This document shows, one piece after another, positions 32,504 through 44,847 of a DNA stretch of 64,000 nt. The stretch lies in assembly GCF_905171765.1 (NCBI RefSeq), contig NC_053390.1, positions 589,614,293 through 589,678,292 of the forward strand, written 5' to 3'. The notes beneath the pieces are model-generated. The model did no database searches, was not told the origin of the DNA, and saw nothing but the letters and a program-made list of their open reading frames with translations. The stretch is from Bufo bufo (lineage: Eukaryota > Chordata > Amphibia > Anura > Bufonidae). Made by a program: the position numbers and the translations under genes. Position 1 is the stretch's first letter. Every line of letters starts with the position of its first letter.

Positions 32504-34100
32504 GTACTTATCTGGGATTTTGTTTTTCTTAACTGGATCATTTAAATAAAATCTGTATTTTTTTGATTAAGCAAAATAAAAGTTGATGTGAAAATATGAT
32601 CTTAATTATGTTTGGCTGCTTTGTTGCACACTTTGGTGGCCCTTTGTGTTAGTGGCTGATTGGAAACGTTTACATAGGTCAAATAATGACCAGATGTGAT
32701 GGATCATGGCAAAAAATGGTCTTTGATATCTTCTTTTTCACAAAAAGTGTTTAACCCTTATATTGGCATCCGCCTATACATGTATGGTGAATATCAGGTC
32801 TTTCAAGAAGGCTACTGCTCAGAAGCTGAGCGGCCACCATAGGTGGTGGCTGCCTGTCCATTTGCACAGCAGACACCCACCAGAAGAGTTGTCTCCAATC
32901 ACCGACTATGAACTGTTTTGATACTGTGGGCAGTTACCATCACAGCGTCTGAGTTTTCACAGGCTGCCGTTCTGTTGATGTGGTTGACTGGGGCCACCTA
33001 AAGGCTCACAAGCTGCCACAACAGGTGAATGACCTGTGGCAGTGCTGAATGGGAACATAACAATTTTATCTTAGACTGCATTAGTAAATCATTGCAATAG
33101 AGTGCATCTTCAAACCCCCTGCCACTTGTCCTGCAAAAAACAAACTCTCAATAGTTATTTGAGCCAAAATAAAAAAAGTTATGGTTTAAAATGAAAAAAT
33201 AAAAATGAAAATAGCTGTATCAGGAAAGAAATTAATTATGTCTATAAAGGATGAGAGACTATCCTTCCTCGTACATGGCATGATTGTATGGCCTGACTCA
33301 GAGTACTATGCTGAAAAGAGAAAGGAAACATTCGGGAGCAAAATTATTGCAAAATATAATGCATTATTATAAGATTAGTATTTGTATATAGCCCACATTC
33401 TTTTCTTATCATACCTTATTCTGTTAACCCATTTATAGAATTATATGTAATTGCAGTGAGGCTTGCAGTTTTGACTACCAGTACATCATTTGGCTAACAC
33501 GTTCTATAACTGGACACCTTTACAAACCCCCCATTAGCGGATGCTATCATGAGGCTGAAAAAGCAATTCTTGAACACTGTGCATTGTGCTGTTTTCAATC
33601 CAAATCCATTTCTGTCTAAGGCCAATTTCAAACGAGTGTATTCAGTGCGAGCAATACACTCTGTGTGTCAGAGGTATTTTCCATCCTGAATGCTGCCCCT
33701 ATGACATGGACCCACAGCATTATAAAGATTTATAATGCTGTGTGTTCCAGCCCATCTCAATTCTAATGATTTGTACTGACAGCATTATGCGAGTACAAAT
33801 CATTAACATTGAGGTCAGGTACGAACACACAGCATTATAAATCATGTCATAGGAGCAGCATTCGGGGCGGGAAATACCTCTGACACACTGAGCGTATGTG
33901 AAATTGGCCAATATCATGACTGATTTTTCTTGTTTCTTCCTTCTTGAAATGCATCCCTGGCAAATGTCACAGCACAAATAACTGTGCCAGATTAATTAAC
34001 TAATACATATTAATTCATATCTGGGTGCATTACTGACAAAGCATGGTTTTTATTCTTTCACTTGAATGTATTAATGTCCCCAGTGATATATTTTTCATAG
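32504..34100 (+). other. pde5a intron with a MITE
   Basis: No gene. At 33620-33909 a small inverted-repeat element starts GGCCAATTTCAAACG and ends GTGAAATTGGCC; its arms ('acacagcattataaat') fold back. TAA precedes the left end, but the right flank (AAT) does not match exactly. 32750-33240 shows nothing recognisable. Confidence 0.6.
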
Positions 34101-34276
34101 GAGTTTGCCAACTTGTAAACAAGGTGGATGAAAGCTCTGGCAAAATGAAGGCCTTCAACAGAAACGATGAGCAATTTCTGGAAGCCTTTGCCATTTTCTG
34201 TGGCTTGGGGATCCAGAACACCCAGATGTATGAAGTTGTGGAGAGAGCCATGGCCAAACAGATGGTGACATTAGAG
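34101..34276 (+). CDS. pde5a: pde5a exon (GAF-B C-terminus and linker helix)
   Basis: A 176-bp exon with acceptor 'tttttcatag' and donor gtgagg. It encodes the end of GAF-B: '[20 protein letters not shown]', then '[20 protein letters not shown]' and the long connecting helix '[17 protein letters not shown]'. Sequence agreement with vertebrate PDE5A is very high and clearly closer than to PDE6, PDE10 or PDE11. The start phase fits the previous exon and it ends on a codon boundary. The window frame continues 8 codons into the intron if unspliced, so the donor decides the end. Confidence 0.97.
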
Positions 34277-34662
34277 GTGAGGCCACAATAAAAGGATTGT
34301 TTCTTGGCAGCCCACCATTCTGACATCTTGTACAAGCATTAAATAATTATTGTCAAACACCCTCCTCGAGGATTTACACTTCTCTTGCTCTGCTCACTAG
34401 AAAGTTGGCTTTAATAAATATTCCAGACATCCATCTGTTGTTTGTGACAGAAACTACTTTCTATGGTGCCTCATGTTAAACTTGTAAGAAAACGCTCTTA
34501 TAAAGAACCTGTTACCTCTCCAGACATGTCAGTTTTAGTAACTACTTGCATTCCCCATGTAATAACAATTCTGGAGCATCTATTATTATGGCTCTATGTT
34601 GTGCTATTCCTTTATCATTTCTACTAGAAGTGTATGAATGAACTGCGAGCAGTCTGCAGTAA

Positions 34663-34978
34663 GGCTGGGTTCACACCTGAGCGTTTTACAGCGCGTTCCT
34701 ACGCGCTGTAAAACGCTCAACAGGCAAGAACCAATGTTTCCCTATGGGAATGGTTCTCACCTGAGCGTTTCACAGCGCGTACGATCGCGCTGTAAAACGC
34801 CCGACGCCCCAAGAAGTACAGGAGCTTCTTTGGGGCGTCTTGTCGCGCGTTCCCGTACATAGACTTCCGGGAACGCGCGACAATGGGCGTTCGCTTGTTC
34901 CGGAGCCGCGTCTGTAAACGTGCATAAAATCGCGCATACAGAGCGCTCCATCCCGTACGCTCAGGTCTGAACGCAGCG
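34663..34978. mobile_element. MITE with TSD TAA in a pde5a intron
   Basis: Ends GGCTGGGTTCACACCTGAGCG and CGCTCAGGTCTGAACGCAGC with TAA on both sides (34660-34662, 34979-34981, allowing one extra base on the right). The interior repeats 'acagcgcgt' and 'gtaaaacgc'. Harbinger-type by its duplication. Confidence 0.75.
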
Positions 34979-35269
34979 TAAAGGTGCAGATGGGTGTTAC
35001 CAGTTTTACCATTGTTACTACCGCACACAATTCAAAGCAATTCTAGCATTTTTACATTACAATGATAAAGCACAATGTCCTCCCCAGAAGAACCCCAGGT
35101 TTAACCGTCTATTTAAACTTAGGCTAATCCTCGACCTCTCTAGCACCAAATTTGCTAAGGTGTACACCCCTGAAAAAAAAACATTTGCACAGACAAGTCC
35201 CTTATACTTTTTAAAGGGATGGTAAAATTCTGCCAGTACCTGCCCAGCAAGAGGGGATGGTATAGTATT

Positions 35270-35561
35270 AGAGGGGTTCTCCGGGCTTTTAATATTGATG
35301 ACCTATCCTCAGGATAGGTCATCAATATCAGATCTGAAAGATTTGGGGACTGGAATTCTGGTGTAATAGTTATTGACACATATGTGGTGCCCACCACAAT
35401 ATTTTCCCACTAGCTCCTAGGACAGGGGGCTATTCTGGGAGTTCAATTCAGGTGTCTTTCACTTCGTAGATCCAGAACTTGTGGTGTACCCAGAGATACT
35501 CTCGCATAGCTTATACAATTTAAAGGGGTTCTCCGGGCTTTTAATATTAATATTAATAAAG
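35270..35561. mobile_element. TTAA MITE fragments in a pde5a intron
   Basis: Two pieces share 'ggggttctccgggcttttaat' (35275, 35524). The first continues into a perfect small palindrome 'gatgacctatcctcaggataggtcatc'. The second is preceded by TTTAAA. I recognise them as pieces of a TTAA-flanked non-autonomous family related to the fragment at 62250-62340. Confidence 0.55.
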
Positions 35562-35883
35562 TTAATTCTCGGGACACCAAGAGCTGCAGTAATGGTCAAC
35601 CAATGCTGTTTAAATGACCATTAGGCCTCAAATGTGCCTGGTGCACTTTCGCTTTACAGACAACAGTTTAGGGCCCCTTGTAGGGTATTTTAACTATCAG
35701 GAAATACAGTATAATAATTAGAGAGCTGACTTTTCAGTCTACTGCAAAAAGTCACCAAAATATGCAGGTTCAAAAATGTCTTTAGAAATGCAAATGTGCA
35801 TAAAAACACCAGCAAAAATCTTCATGTAAACCCACCCTCCAATTTAATAAACTTGTGTTTAATTTTTGTGCTTTGTATGGTAG

Positions 35884-35934
35884 ATCCTCTCATATCATGC
35901 ATCTGCTGCTGAGGAGGAAACCATGGAGCTGCAG
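35884..35934 (+). CDS. pde5a: pde5a exon (linker between GAF-B and catalytic domain)
   Basis: A 51-bp exon, 17 codons, in phase 0 at both ends: ILSYHASAAEEETMELQ. Acceptor 'tgtatggtag', donor gtaaca. It matches the linker of PDE5A, 'LSYHASAAEEET', at the start of the catalytic region. It is too small to stand out as an open frame and was found by looking for the expected next segment of the protein. Confidence 0.95.
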
Positions 35935-36379
35935 GTAACAGCGGTAAAAACTATTTTATTCCTTTTACTAAATACATTTGCATGTATGTTCATTTGTATT
36001 TGCCTGTAAAAGTCAAATGCTTTCATGGCATTTTGGCATATGCTTATTAAATATGACAAATTTGTTCTGTGCCATGTCTGCATCATTGCTTCGTCCACCT
36101 AAAATGACATGCCAAGGTACAAAATCTGGATAGGTTTATATGCTGCAATAGGCATTTGACTCCAATTATTATGAATGTGGATGATTACAAACAACTGTAT
36201 TCATTTCTCAAATCCCTTTCCCTCCGCTTTTTTCCACAATAACAACATTATGTAGTTGTCAGAAAAGTGTAAAGTCATACAGTGGCAACTGATTTCCAGT
36301 TATCTATTTTATGGAACTTGGTGCATGCTACACTGCATTCAACGTAATAACATGCTGCTGAGTGGCACATCAGTATTAA

Positions 36380-36972
36380 GCCTCATTCACACGTCATAGT
36401 TTTGGTCAGTGATTTCCATCAGTGATTGTGAGCCAAAACCAGGATTGGAGCCTCCACAGAGATAAGGTGTAAGGCCCCCTGCACACGAACGTGTGCACCC
36501 CGTGGTCATGCTGCGGCCTGCAAAATGCAGGCCGCAATGCACGAACACAGTCCGTGGGGCAGCCGCAGCAGATCGCGGACCTATTCACTTAAATGGGTTC
36601 GCGATCCGGCCGTTTTGCAAAAAGATAGGACATGTTCTATCTTTTTTCGGAACGGAAGTACAGGGCGAAACCCCACGGAAACACTCCGTAGTGCTTCTGT
36701 AGGGTTCCGTTCCGTGCTTCCGTTCCGCACCATTCCGCATCTCCGGATTTGCGGACCCATTCAAGTGAATGGGTCCGCATCCGTGATGCGGAATGCCCAC
36801 GAAACGGCACCCATGTATTGCGGATCCGCAAATGCGGTCCGCAATACGGCAACGGGAAGCACATGTTCGTGTTCAGGGGGCCTAAGGGAAAGATCTGCCC
36901 CTGTTCTGTGTTTAGAGCTGCACTTGGTTATCGCTCAAAATCACTGACCGAACATTGACTTGTGAATGAGGC
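36380..36972. mobile_element. Outer MITE, interrupted by a Harbinger MITE
   Basis: Ends GCCTCATTCACACG and TGTGAATGAGGC; the inner arms also mirror ('tttggtcagtgatttccatc' against 'caaaatcactgacc'). It is split at 36470-36885 by a second element. The left flank has TTAA and the right ATTA, so the duplication is uncertain. Confidence 0.7.
36473..36882. mobile_element. Harbinger-type MITE nested in another, TSD TAA
   Basis: GGCCCCCTGCACACGAAC at the left and GTTCGTGTTCAGGGGGCC at the right, flanked by TAA (36470-36472, 36883-36885). Interior with 'ggacccattcaagtgaatgg' type palindromes. Frames are mirror artefacts. Confidence 0.9.
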
Positions 36973-37658
36973 ATTAGTAAGTGTGCACCATGATTGTCAT
37001 CTGCAGCAAATTTTCAATATCATTTAATGATCCAAGTCTGACATTTAGCGTATATGCACACAATGCGTATTATGCATGTTTTTTGTGCACGGGTTCTCAT
37101 GTGGAAAATCTACCGCTTAAAACAGTACCAGCTATAAGATTCTCCAAATCTCATATACACAATGACGGTCATTTACTAATTGCCATAAAAAAAGCTGCAA
37201 GACTCTGCTTTGTGACTTTTAAATGCCCACGTGACAATATTTTCAGGGAGTGAAATAGATTTTCACTCCAGGTACACGGAGAGCCATAGATGTGCTTAAT
37301 TTATGACGAGGCACATGCCATCTCATAAACGTATTCGCATCCTCTGGCCGTGCAGGAGGGAATTAAAGAATGGAGTAAAAGGATGGTCTTTGGGAATGAC
37401 CACCAGCGTGTTTTCTTACCATGTGGAAATTGACCTGTGCAGATTTCAACCACTGCAATGCAAGGATCTGGGGAAAATCTATGACAAAATCCTCAAGTAA
37501 CAGATGCAGATTTTACTGCAGAAACCCATTGAAATCCTCATGGAAAATCCTCATAAACTAAACTGCCATGTGCTTGTAGCCTTAGAAGCCAGTTGTAAGT
37601 ATTCTGCTTGCTGAAGATTCCAGCTAGAGGTAGCAATCAAGAAAACACACATTATTAG

Positions 37659-37880
37659 TAGAGATGAGCGAATTTCATGTTATGCTTTAGAGGCATTCCG
37701 TTATTCATTCCGTCATAATAGAAGTCTATGGCCTGCATAACGGAGAGGACTCCTCTACATAACAGAAACGGGACGGATCCGTTTTGCAGCCCATAGACTT
37801 ATATTATGACGGAATGAATAACGGAATGCCTCTAAAGGCGTTCCGTTATGCATTCCGTCATAGAATTGCATAAAGTAGTG
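37659..37880. mobile_element. hAT-type MITE, right end missing
   Basis: Starts TAGAGATGAGCGAATTTC like the element at 31156. Two mirrored arms (37683-37740 and 37790-37840) share 'ttagaggcattccgttattc'. The expected CGCTCATCTCTA end is absent, so it is truncated or a chimaera. Confidence 0.6.
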
Positions 37881-37883
37881 AAA

Positions 37884-37919
37884 TTAAAGGGTTTGTCTCA
37901 GATGAGACAACCCCTTTAA
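37884..37919. mobile_element. Minimal TTAA palindrome, 28 bp between two TTAA
   Basis: TTAA, then AGGGTTTGTCTC AGAT GAGACAACCCCT, then TTAA. The two 12-base arms pair with one gap, so this is little more than the two ends of a piggyBac-type element fused. Confidence 0.7.
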
Positions 37920-37987
37920 GAATAAAATTAGATGAAAAAAGTTCTTCTACAAAAGAAGTGGCTAAATAGTATTATAGATCATATATA

Positions 37988-38974
37988 CACTGCTCAAAAA
38001 AATAAAGGGAACACTTAAACAAGACAAGACAATGTAACTCCAAGTCAATCACACTTCTGTGAAATCAAACTGTCCACTTAGAAAGCAACACTAAATGAAA
38101 ATCAATTTCACATGTTGTTGTGCAAATGGGATAGACAACAGGTGGAAATTATAGGCAATTAGCAAGACACCCCCAATAAAGGAGTGGTTCTGCAGGTGGT
38201 GACCACAGACCACTTCTCAGTTCCTATACTTCCTGGCTGATGTTTTGGTCACTTTTGAATGCTGGCGATGCTTTCACTCTAGTGGTAGCATGAGACGGAG
38301 TCTACAACCCACACAAGTGGCTCAGGTAGTGCAGCTTATCCAGGATGGCACATCAATGCGAGCTGTCGCAAAAAGGTTTGCTGTGTCTGTCAACGTAGTG
38401 TCCAGAGCATGGAGGCGCTACCAGGAGACAGGCCAGTACATCAGGAGATGTGGAGAAGGGCCGTAGGAGGGCAACAACCCAGCAGCAGGACCGCTACCTC
38501 CGCCTTTGTGCAAGGAGGAACAGGAGGAGCACTGCCAGAGCCCTGCAAAATAACCTCCAGCAGGCCACAAATGTGCATGTGTCTGCTCAAACGGTCAGAA
38601 ACAGACTCCATGAGGGCCCGACGTCCACAGGTGGGGGTTGTGCATGCTCATCAGGAGCATGCACAGGCATTGTAGGGAGGTCATACAGGCACGTGGAGGC
38701 CACACACACTACTGAGCCTCATTTTGACTTGTTTTAAGGACATTACATAAAAGTTGGATCAGCCTGTAGTGTGTTTGCCCACTTTAATTTTGAGTGTGAC
38801 TCCAAATCCAGACCTCCATGGGTTGAAAATTTTGATTTCCATTTTTTAATTTTTGTGTGATTTTGGTGTCAGCACATTCAACTATGTAAAGAGCAAAGTA
38901 TTTCAGAAGAATATTTAATTAATTCAGATCTAGGATGTGTTATTTTTGTGTTCCCTTTATTTTTTTGAGCAGTG
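37988..38974 (+). mobile_element. Tc1-like transposon, internally deleted, 987 bp
   Basis: Ends CACTGCTCAAAAAAATAAAG and its complement, flanked by TA (37986-37987, 38975-38976). Long terminal repeats share 'aaaattttcaaccc'-side words only partly. It encodes the N-terminal part of a transposase. Confidence 0.92.
38290..38640 (+). pseudogene. Tc1-like transposase N-terminal fragment, frameshifted
   Basis: The first HTH is in '[20 protein letters not shown]' and [14 protein letters not shown] (38314-38440). After a frameshift near 38455 the second DNA-binding part follows, '[13 protein letters not shown]' and '[15 protein letters not shown]' (to about 38620). The DDE core is deleted: sequence jumps to the 3' terminal region after about 38740. 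Confidence 0.85.
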
Positions 38975-39530
38975 TATTTATGATAATTGCTTTTTTTTAA
39001 AAAATGCCAGAAATCTTGTATTGTATGTTCCGAGGTAATTCTGTATTCACAGGGAACTATAGTAACGTAAGAGAAATTAGATATTTTACACAGAAGTTAC
39101 TGCTAGAGAGTTCCTGAAAAGGAATTGCCTACGGATTTATACGACTAAAACCCTTAGCCTTCAGTCTTTGACAACTGTGAGGGAAATATGTACTGTCTGA
39201 GCTAGGAAGGAGCCGAGACCCCTGACACAGCACCAAGAATAGATCTTTTTCCAAACAAACTCCAAATACTTTCCCTTTCTATAATAATTTAGCTTAGGAA
39301 AAAGGTGAAAAACAAAACGTGACATAGGGCACCAAAAGTGGCTAGAATTTGGAGAGGAAACACATCTGTATACTGCACAAATGTGAAAATTACAAGCAGG
39401 ATCCATGTAGAACAATAACAGGCAATGTCCAGGCAAGCGTTCTTTATCTATTGTATCCCTGGGCACAAAGCTGTACAGCCAGCTGGTTCTTAATGGAGAA
39501 ACTGGACTCATAACTCATTCATCCATGTTA

Positions 39531-39802
39531 GGCCTCTTGCACACGGCTCCCGTGACCGTATTGCGGTAGTGCTCCCGTGACCGTATTGCGGGCCGCATAC
39601 AGCGGTTCCGCAATACACGGGGCACCGGCCGTGTGCATTCCGCATCACGGATGCAGGCCCATTCAGTTGAATGGGTCCGCAAATCCGGAGGTGTGGTGCG
39701 GAACGCAAGCACAGAACCCCACGGAAGCACTATGGAGTGAATGGGTCCGCAATCTGAATGCGGCTGCCCCACGGTCGCCCTTACATTCGTGGGCAAGAGG
39801 CC
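39531..39802. mobile_element. Harbinger-type MITE, TSD TTA
   Basis: Left end GGCCTCTTGCACACGG, right end ...GGGCAAGAGGCC, flanked by TTA (39528-39530, 39803-39805). The segment 'cccgtgaccgtattgcgg' is duplicated at the left. Related to 36473. Confidence 0.88.
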
Positions 39803-40063
39803 TTATCCTATGCCCATGGCCACCTAAACAATATGCTCTCCTTTTACATGAACTGCTACAGCTGGCATTCCATCCACCGTTCTCATTCACATACTTCGTA
39901 CGGTGTAAGAGAAACAGATATGCTTTGTGCTATTCATGAACTCATTGTCAGTGGCAGCACCCAAAGTAAAGATCCTGGTGATTTTTTATGACTTCTTGTT
40001 TGGTGCTCACCTGTGAGATTGGTGATGTGCCTCCAGCTAATTGATGTTTCTTGTCTTTCATAG

Positions 40064-40210
40064 GGATCTGTTGTGCCATCTGCACAATCATTCAAATTAA
40101 CAGACTTCTACTTCAGTGACTTTGAGCTTAACGACATAGAAACCACCTTAGCTACAAGTCGAATGTTCACAGACCTCAACCTTGTGCAGACCTTCCAAAT
40201 GAAATATGAA
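40064..40210 (+). CDS. pde5a: pde5a exon (start of catalytic domain)
   Basis: A 147-bp exon, 49 codons, phase 0 at both ends. Acceptor 'ttgtctttcatag' has a good pyrimidine tract; donor gtaagg. The protein runs [20 protein letters not shown]..., then '[19 protein letters not shown]', the first helices of the PDEase_I domain. Compared with the human protein as I remember it, the exon begins about three residues shorter before VVPSAQ. This is the segment that packs against the catalytic pocket; no metal ligand lies in it. Confidence 0.96.
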
Positions 40211-41369
40211 GTAAGGCATCTATGAAAACCATGCTTAGCTAGGCCCATTTTGGATGATTTAAAAGATATAAACCTACAAATAATATGTGCATACCCAGGT
40301 CACAGAAACGCAGATGACCATTTATTAAGCGAAATAAAATCTTTATTGGAAATAGTCAATAAAACATATATGGAGTCTACAGAATCCGTGGGATAAAACA
40401 TACATAATTGAGGGACTACTGGGAAAAGGGAGAGGGCCAATAGTTAATAGTGTACATAGGAGAAGCAGCAAATGCGGTAAGTATGGTTTACAAGGTAATC
40501 ACCCCAATATTACTTTCAGAAATGTGGAAAACAAGAGAACGGTTTCCACATAATGACCACTAGCCAAATAAAGTGCATAACAATAGTGCCAAGGAAAACC
40601 AGAAAAATCGTAAAGCTCCTCACCAGATCATGAAAACATTGTCACAGCCACATCACCCATCCCAGTGTCCCTCACTTACCCTACTCGTTTCTCCTGATGG
40701 CTTTGTCAAGGGAAGTGAGGAGCAGTGGAGTGGTTGCCATATTTATATCAGGTGCATATTACTAAACCACAGACTCCTGTGTAGCGTTTGTGTCTTGTGG
40801 GTCACGTGAGTATACGCCATGCCTCTCAGCCCATGACCGCAATTCACAGCGGTCATTAGTACAACTAGTTTATCATTGCACATATTGTTTGTAGATTTAT
40901 GATGGGTATTTTATGGTGCCCTGATAGGTCGTCCTTAAAAAGATGCTAAATTGCAGGTGTCTGTTCATTCTGGACTGTTTACTGAGAAATGTTCTGAGGA
41001 GACACAGACATACATATAGTCATAGCCATAGACAACCCTGTATGTTTACACAAAATCATATTTTGTTCCTCTATTTTACGCCATCTATTGTCCAAGGGCT
41101 CAGTGCGATGCAAAACAGAGTTCCAGCGTCAACATTTCAGGAGCCAACTTTCTGGTCCTCCGCTTCCCACCAACTTTCTCTGTTATATAACAATATGTGA
41201 TAAGCAATATTGCAGCACTACATGAAAAGTTCTGCTGGCACTGACTCCAGATCACCTCAACTGAAGCCCTTCACCACTGTGGCACCACAAGCCACTGCTC
41301 CAATACATTGAGAGGACTTCTGAGTGCACTTCTTAGATGACAACAGATGTTACAGCTATATAATGTGTG
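40211..41369. other. pde5a intron, no gene recognised
   Basis: 40280-40830 has the look of a dispersed repeat end ('tttattaagcgaaataaaatctttattgg', then 'ctcctgatggctttgtcaag'), but I cannot name it. No open frame with protein character. Confidence 0.45.
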
Positions 41370-41399
41370 ATGGCCAATACACAAAAGTTGGAGTTCATT

Positions 41400-42005
41400 T
41401 TATTTCTTCACACTGGGTATTCAGTCACATCTGTTACTGAGACGTGGTTCAAGGGGAGTAATGACTGGGATATAACAATACCAGGGTTCTCTCTATACAG
41501 GAAAGACAGAGAAGGCAAGAAGGGGGAGCGTGGCCCTGTATCTGAAAGATAGCATAAAATCTAATTTGATACAAGTTAGCGACAATTTAGAGTCAGTTTG
41601 GGTTACCTTGCAGCTTGATAATCATAGGTAACTCGTGTAGGTGTGATATATAGACCACCTAGCCAAGTCAAAGAATTAGATCTACTAGTTGAGGAAATAG
41701 CTAAAATGACATTGAAGGGGGAAGTTATCTTTATGGGAGACTTCAATCTTCCTGATGTAAACTGGAAAACCAAAATAGCTAGTTCTGCCAGGAGTACAGA
41801 TATTCTAAATTCCCTATTGGGATTATCTCTACAGCAAGTAGTTAAGGAGCCAACCCGGAAGGAGGCCATTTTAGATTTAGTATTCACAAATGGGAATTTG
41901 GTATATGATATTACTGTAGGGGAAAGCTTGGGATCTAGTGATCACCAGTCAGTGTGGTTTACTATAAGTACAGTGAGTCACACCACACAAAAACAAAAGT
42001 TTTAG
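41400..42005 (+). pseudogene. LINE APE endonuclease domain
   Basis: Target-nicking endonuclease. Blocks: 'VTETWFKGSNDWDITIPGFS' (catalytic Glu region), then after a frame change 'VGVIYRPPSQ', 'GEVIFMGDFNLPDVNW' (Asp/Asn of the active site) and 'SLGSSDHQSVWF' (the SDH box). At least one frameshift near 41545. A 28-bp direct duplication (42018-42045 and 42054-42081, 'gacttttctaaaattagatt...') lies just downstream. Confidence 0.85.
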
Positions 42006-42486
42006 ATTTTAGAGAAAGACTTTTCTAAAATTAGATTAGTGGTATGAAAAACTGACTTTTCTAAAATTAGATTAGTGGTATACGTGTCCCTATCAGATTG
42101 GAACAGTTTCATTGGAGTCCAGGAGAAATTGGACTACTTAAAAGTGGCACTATTGAAGGCAACAGAAAATTGCATTAGGCTTGTCAGTAAAAGCAAAAAA
42201 AGGAAGAGACCACTGTGGTACTCAGCAGAAGTGTCCAAAATCATTAAAAACAAAAAGATAGCATTTAGGAATTATAAAAAAAAAAAAAAAAAAACAGGAT
42301 GACAGGCAAATTTATAAGATTAGGCAGAGAGAGGCCAAACAAGTTATAAGAGCTTCTAAAGCACAGGCAGAAGAGAAATTAGCTCAGTCAGGGAAAAAAG
42401 GCGATAAGGCATTCTTCAGATACATAAATGAAAAAAGGAAACTAAAACAAGGAATTACCAAATTAAAAACAAAAGAAGGAAGGTAT

Positions 42487-43391
42487 ATGGAAGAAGATAA
42501 AGAACTAGCTGACTGCCTCAATGAATACTTCTATTCAGTTTTTACAAAGGAAAATGAAGGAAAAGGACCTCAGTTAGGAAAGAAGACTAATGAATCTTTT
42601 GATGCATGTGTCTTTACAGAGGAAAAGGTTCTAAGTCAGCTGTCTAAAATTAATACAAATAAGTCACGGGGGCCTGATGGGATACACCCAAAGCTATTAA
42701 AAGAGCTCAGCGGTGAACTAGCAAAACCATTAACAGATTTATTTAGCCAATCACTGGCAACAGGAGTCGTCCCAGAAGATTGGAAATTAGCAAATGTTGT
42801 GCCCATTCACAAAAAAGGTAGTAGGGAGGAATCGGGCAACTCTAGGCCAGTAAGCCTGACATCAATAGTGGGGAAATTAATGGAAACCATAATTAAGGAG
42901 AGGATTGTGGAACATCTAAAATCCCATGGATTGAAAGATGAAAAAACGCATGGATTTACTTCAGGGAGATCATGTCAAATTAATCTTATTGATTTTTTTG
43001 ATTGGGTGACTAAAATAATAGAGGAGGTGCAGTAGACATCGCTTATCTAGACTTTAGTAAGGCTTTTGATACTGTCCCACATAGAAGTCTTATCAATAAA
43101 TTGCAGTCTTTGGGCTTGGACTCCCATATTGTTGAATGGATTAGGCAGTGGCTGAGGCACAGACAACAGAGGGTTGTAGTCAATGGAGTATATTCAGACC
43201 AAGGTCTTGTTACCAGTGGGGTACCTCGGGGATCTGTTCTGGGACCCATATTGTTTAATATCTTTATCAGCGAAATTGCAGAAGGCCTCGATGGTAAGGT
43301 GTGTCTTTTTGCTGATGACACAAAGATTTGTAACAGGGTTGATGTTCCTGGAGGGATACACCAAATGGAAAAGGATTTAGGAAAACTATAG
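42487..43391 (+). pseudogene. LINE reverse transcriptase domain
   Basis: The RT reads 'INTNKSRGPDGIHPKLLKEL', 'PVSLTSIVGKLMETIIKERI' and 'GFTSGRSCQINL' up to 43035. After a frame change come 'AYLDFSKAFDTVPH' (first Asp), 'GVPRGSVLGPILFNIF' and the catalytic 'VCLFADDTKIC' (43305-43330). The blocks and spacing are those of the CR1/L2/Rex1 group. One frameshift at about 43030 and a stop at 43389-43391. Confidence 0.9.
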
Positions 43392-44130
43392 GAATGGTCA
43401 AAAATCTGGCAACTAAAATTTAATGTTGATAAGTGCAAGATAATGCACCTGGGGCGTAAAAACCCAAGAGCAGAATATAAAATCAGTGATAAAGTCCTAA
43501 CCTCAGTATCTGAGGAAAGGGATTTAGGGGGTCATTATTTCAGAAGACTTAAAGGTAGGCAGACAATGTCATAGAGCAGCAGGAAATGCTAGCAGAATGC
43601 TTGGGTGTATAGGGATAGGCATTACCAGTAGAAAGAGGGAGGTGCTCATGCCGCTCTACAGAGCACTAGTGAGACCTCATTTGGAGTATTGTGCTCAGTA
43701 CTGGAGACCATATCTCCAGAAGGATATTGATACTTTAGAGAGAGTTCAGAGAAGAGCTACTAAACTGGTACATGGATTGCAGGATAAAACTTACCAGGAA
43801 AGATTAAAGGACCTTAACATGTATAGCTTGGAAGAAAGACGAGACAGAGGGGATATGATAGAAACGTTTAAATACATAAAGGGAATCAACAAGGTAAAAG
43901 AGGAGAGAATATTTAAAAGAAGAAAAACTGCTACAAGAGGACATAGTTTTAAATGAGAGGGGCAAAGGTTTAAAAGTAATATCAGGAAGTATTACTTTAC
44001 TGAGAGAGTAGTGGATGCATGGAATAGCCTTCCTGCAGAAGTGGTAGCTGCAAATACAGGATGAAGGAGTTTAAGCATGCATGGGATAGGCATAAGGCCA
44101 TCCTTCATATAAGATAGGGCCAGGGGCTAT
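43392..44130 (+). pseudogene. LINE ORF2 C-terminal region
   Basis: Continues as 'KFNVDKCKIMHLGR' in one frame and 'LYRALVRPHLEYCAQYWRPY' with RVQRRATKLV in another (43597-43956), then the 'RVVDAWNSLPAEVV' block after an in-frame TGA at 43954. Function of this region in LINEs is not well defined; it is a reliable family marker. Confidence 0.85.
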
Positions 44131-44206
44131 CCATAGTATTCAGTATATTGGGCAGACTAGATGGGCCAAATGGTTCTTATCTACCGACACATTCTATGAG
44201 TCCTCT

Positions 44207-44823
<617 letters not shown>

Positions 44824-44847
44824 TAAACTCAGAAACTTGTGCAGTGC

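Larger units (their letters stand above)
41370..44206 (+). mobile_element. CR1/L2-type LINE, 5'-truncated, degraded ORF2
   Basis: A 2.8 kb non-LTR retrotransposon copy within the pde5a intron. It has APE-type endonuclease (41400-42005), RT (42487-43391) and the conserved C-terminal region (43597-44130), ending in 'acacattctatg', the first unit of the octamer tail. The same 3' end occurs at 2793-3172 on the other strand. No ORF1 is present because the 5' end is lost. Confidence 0.88.
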
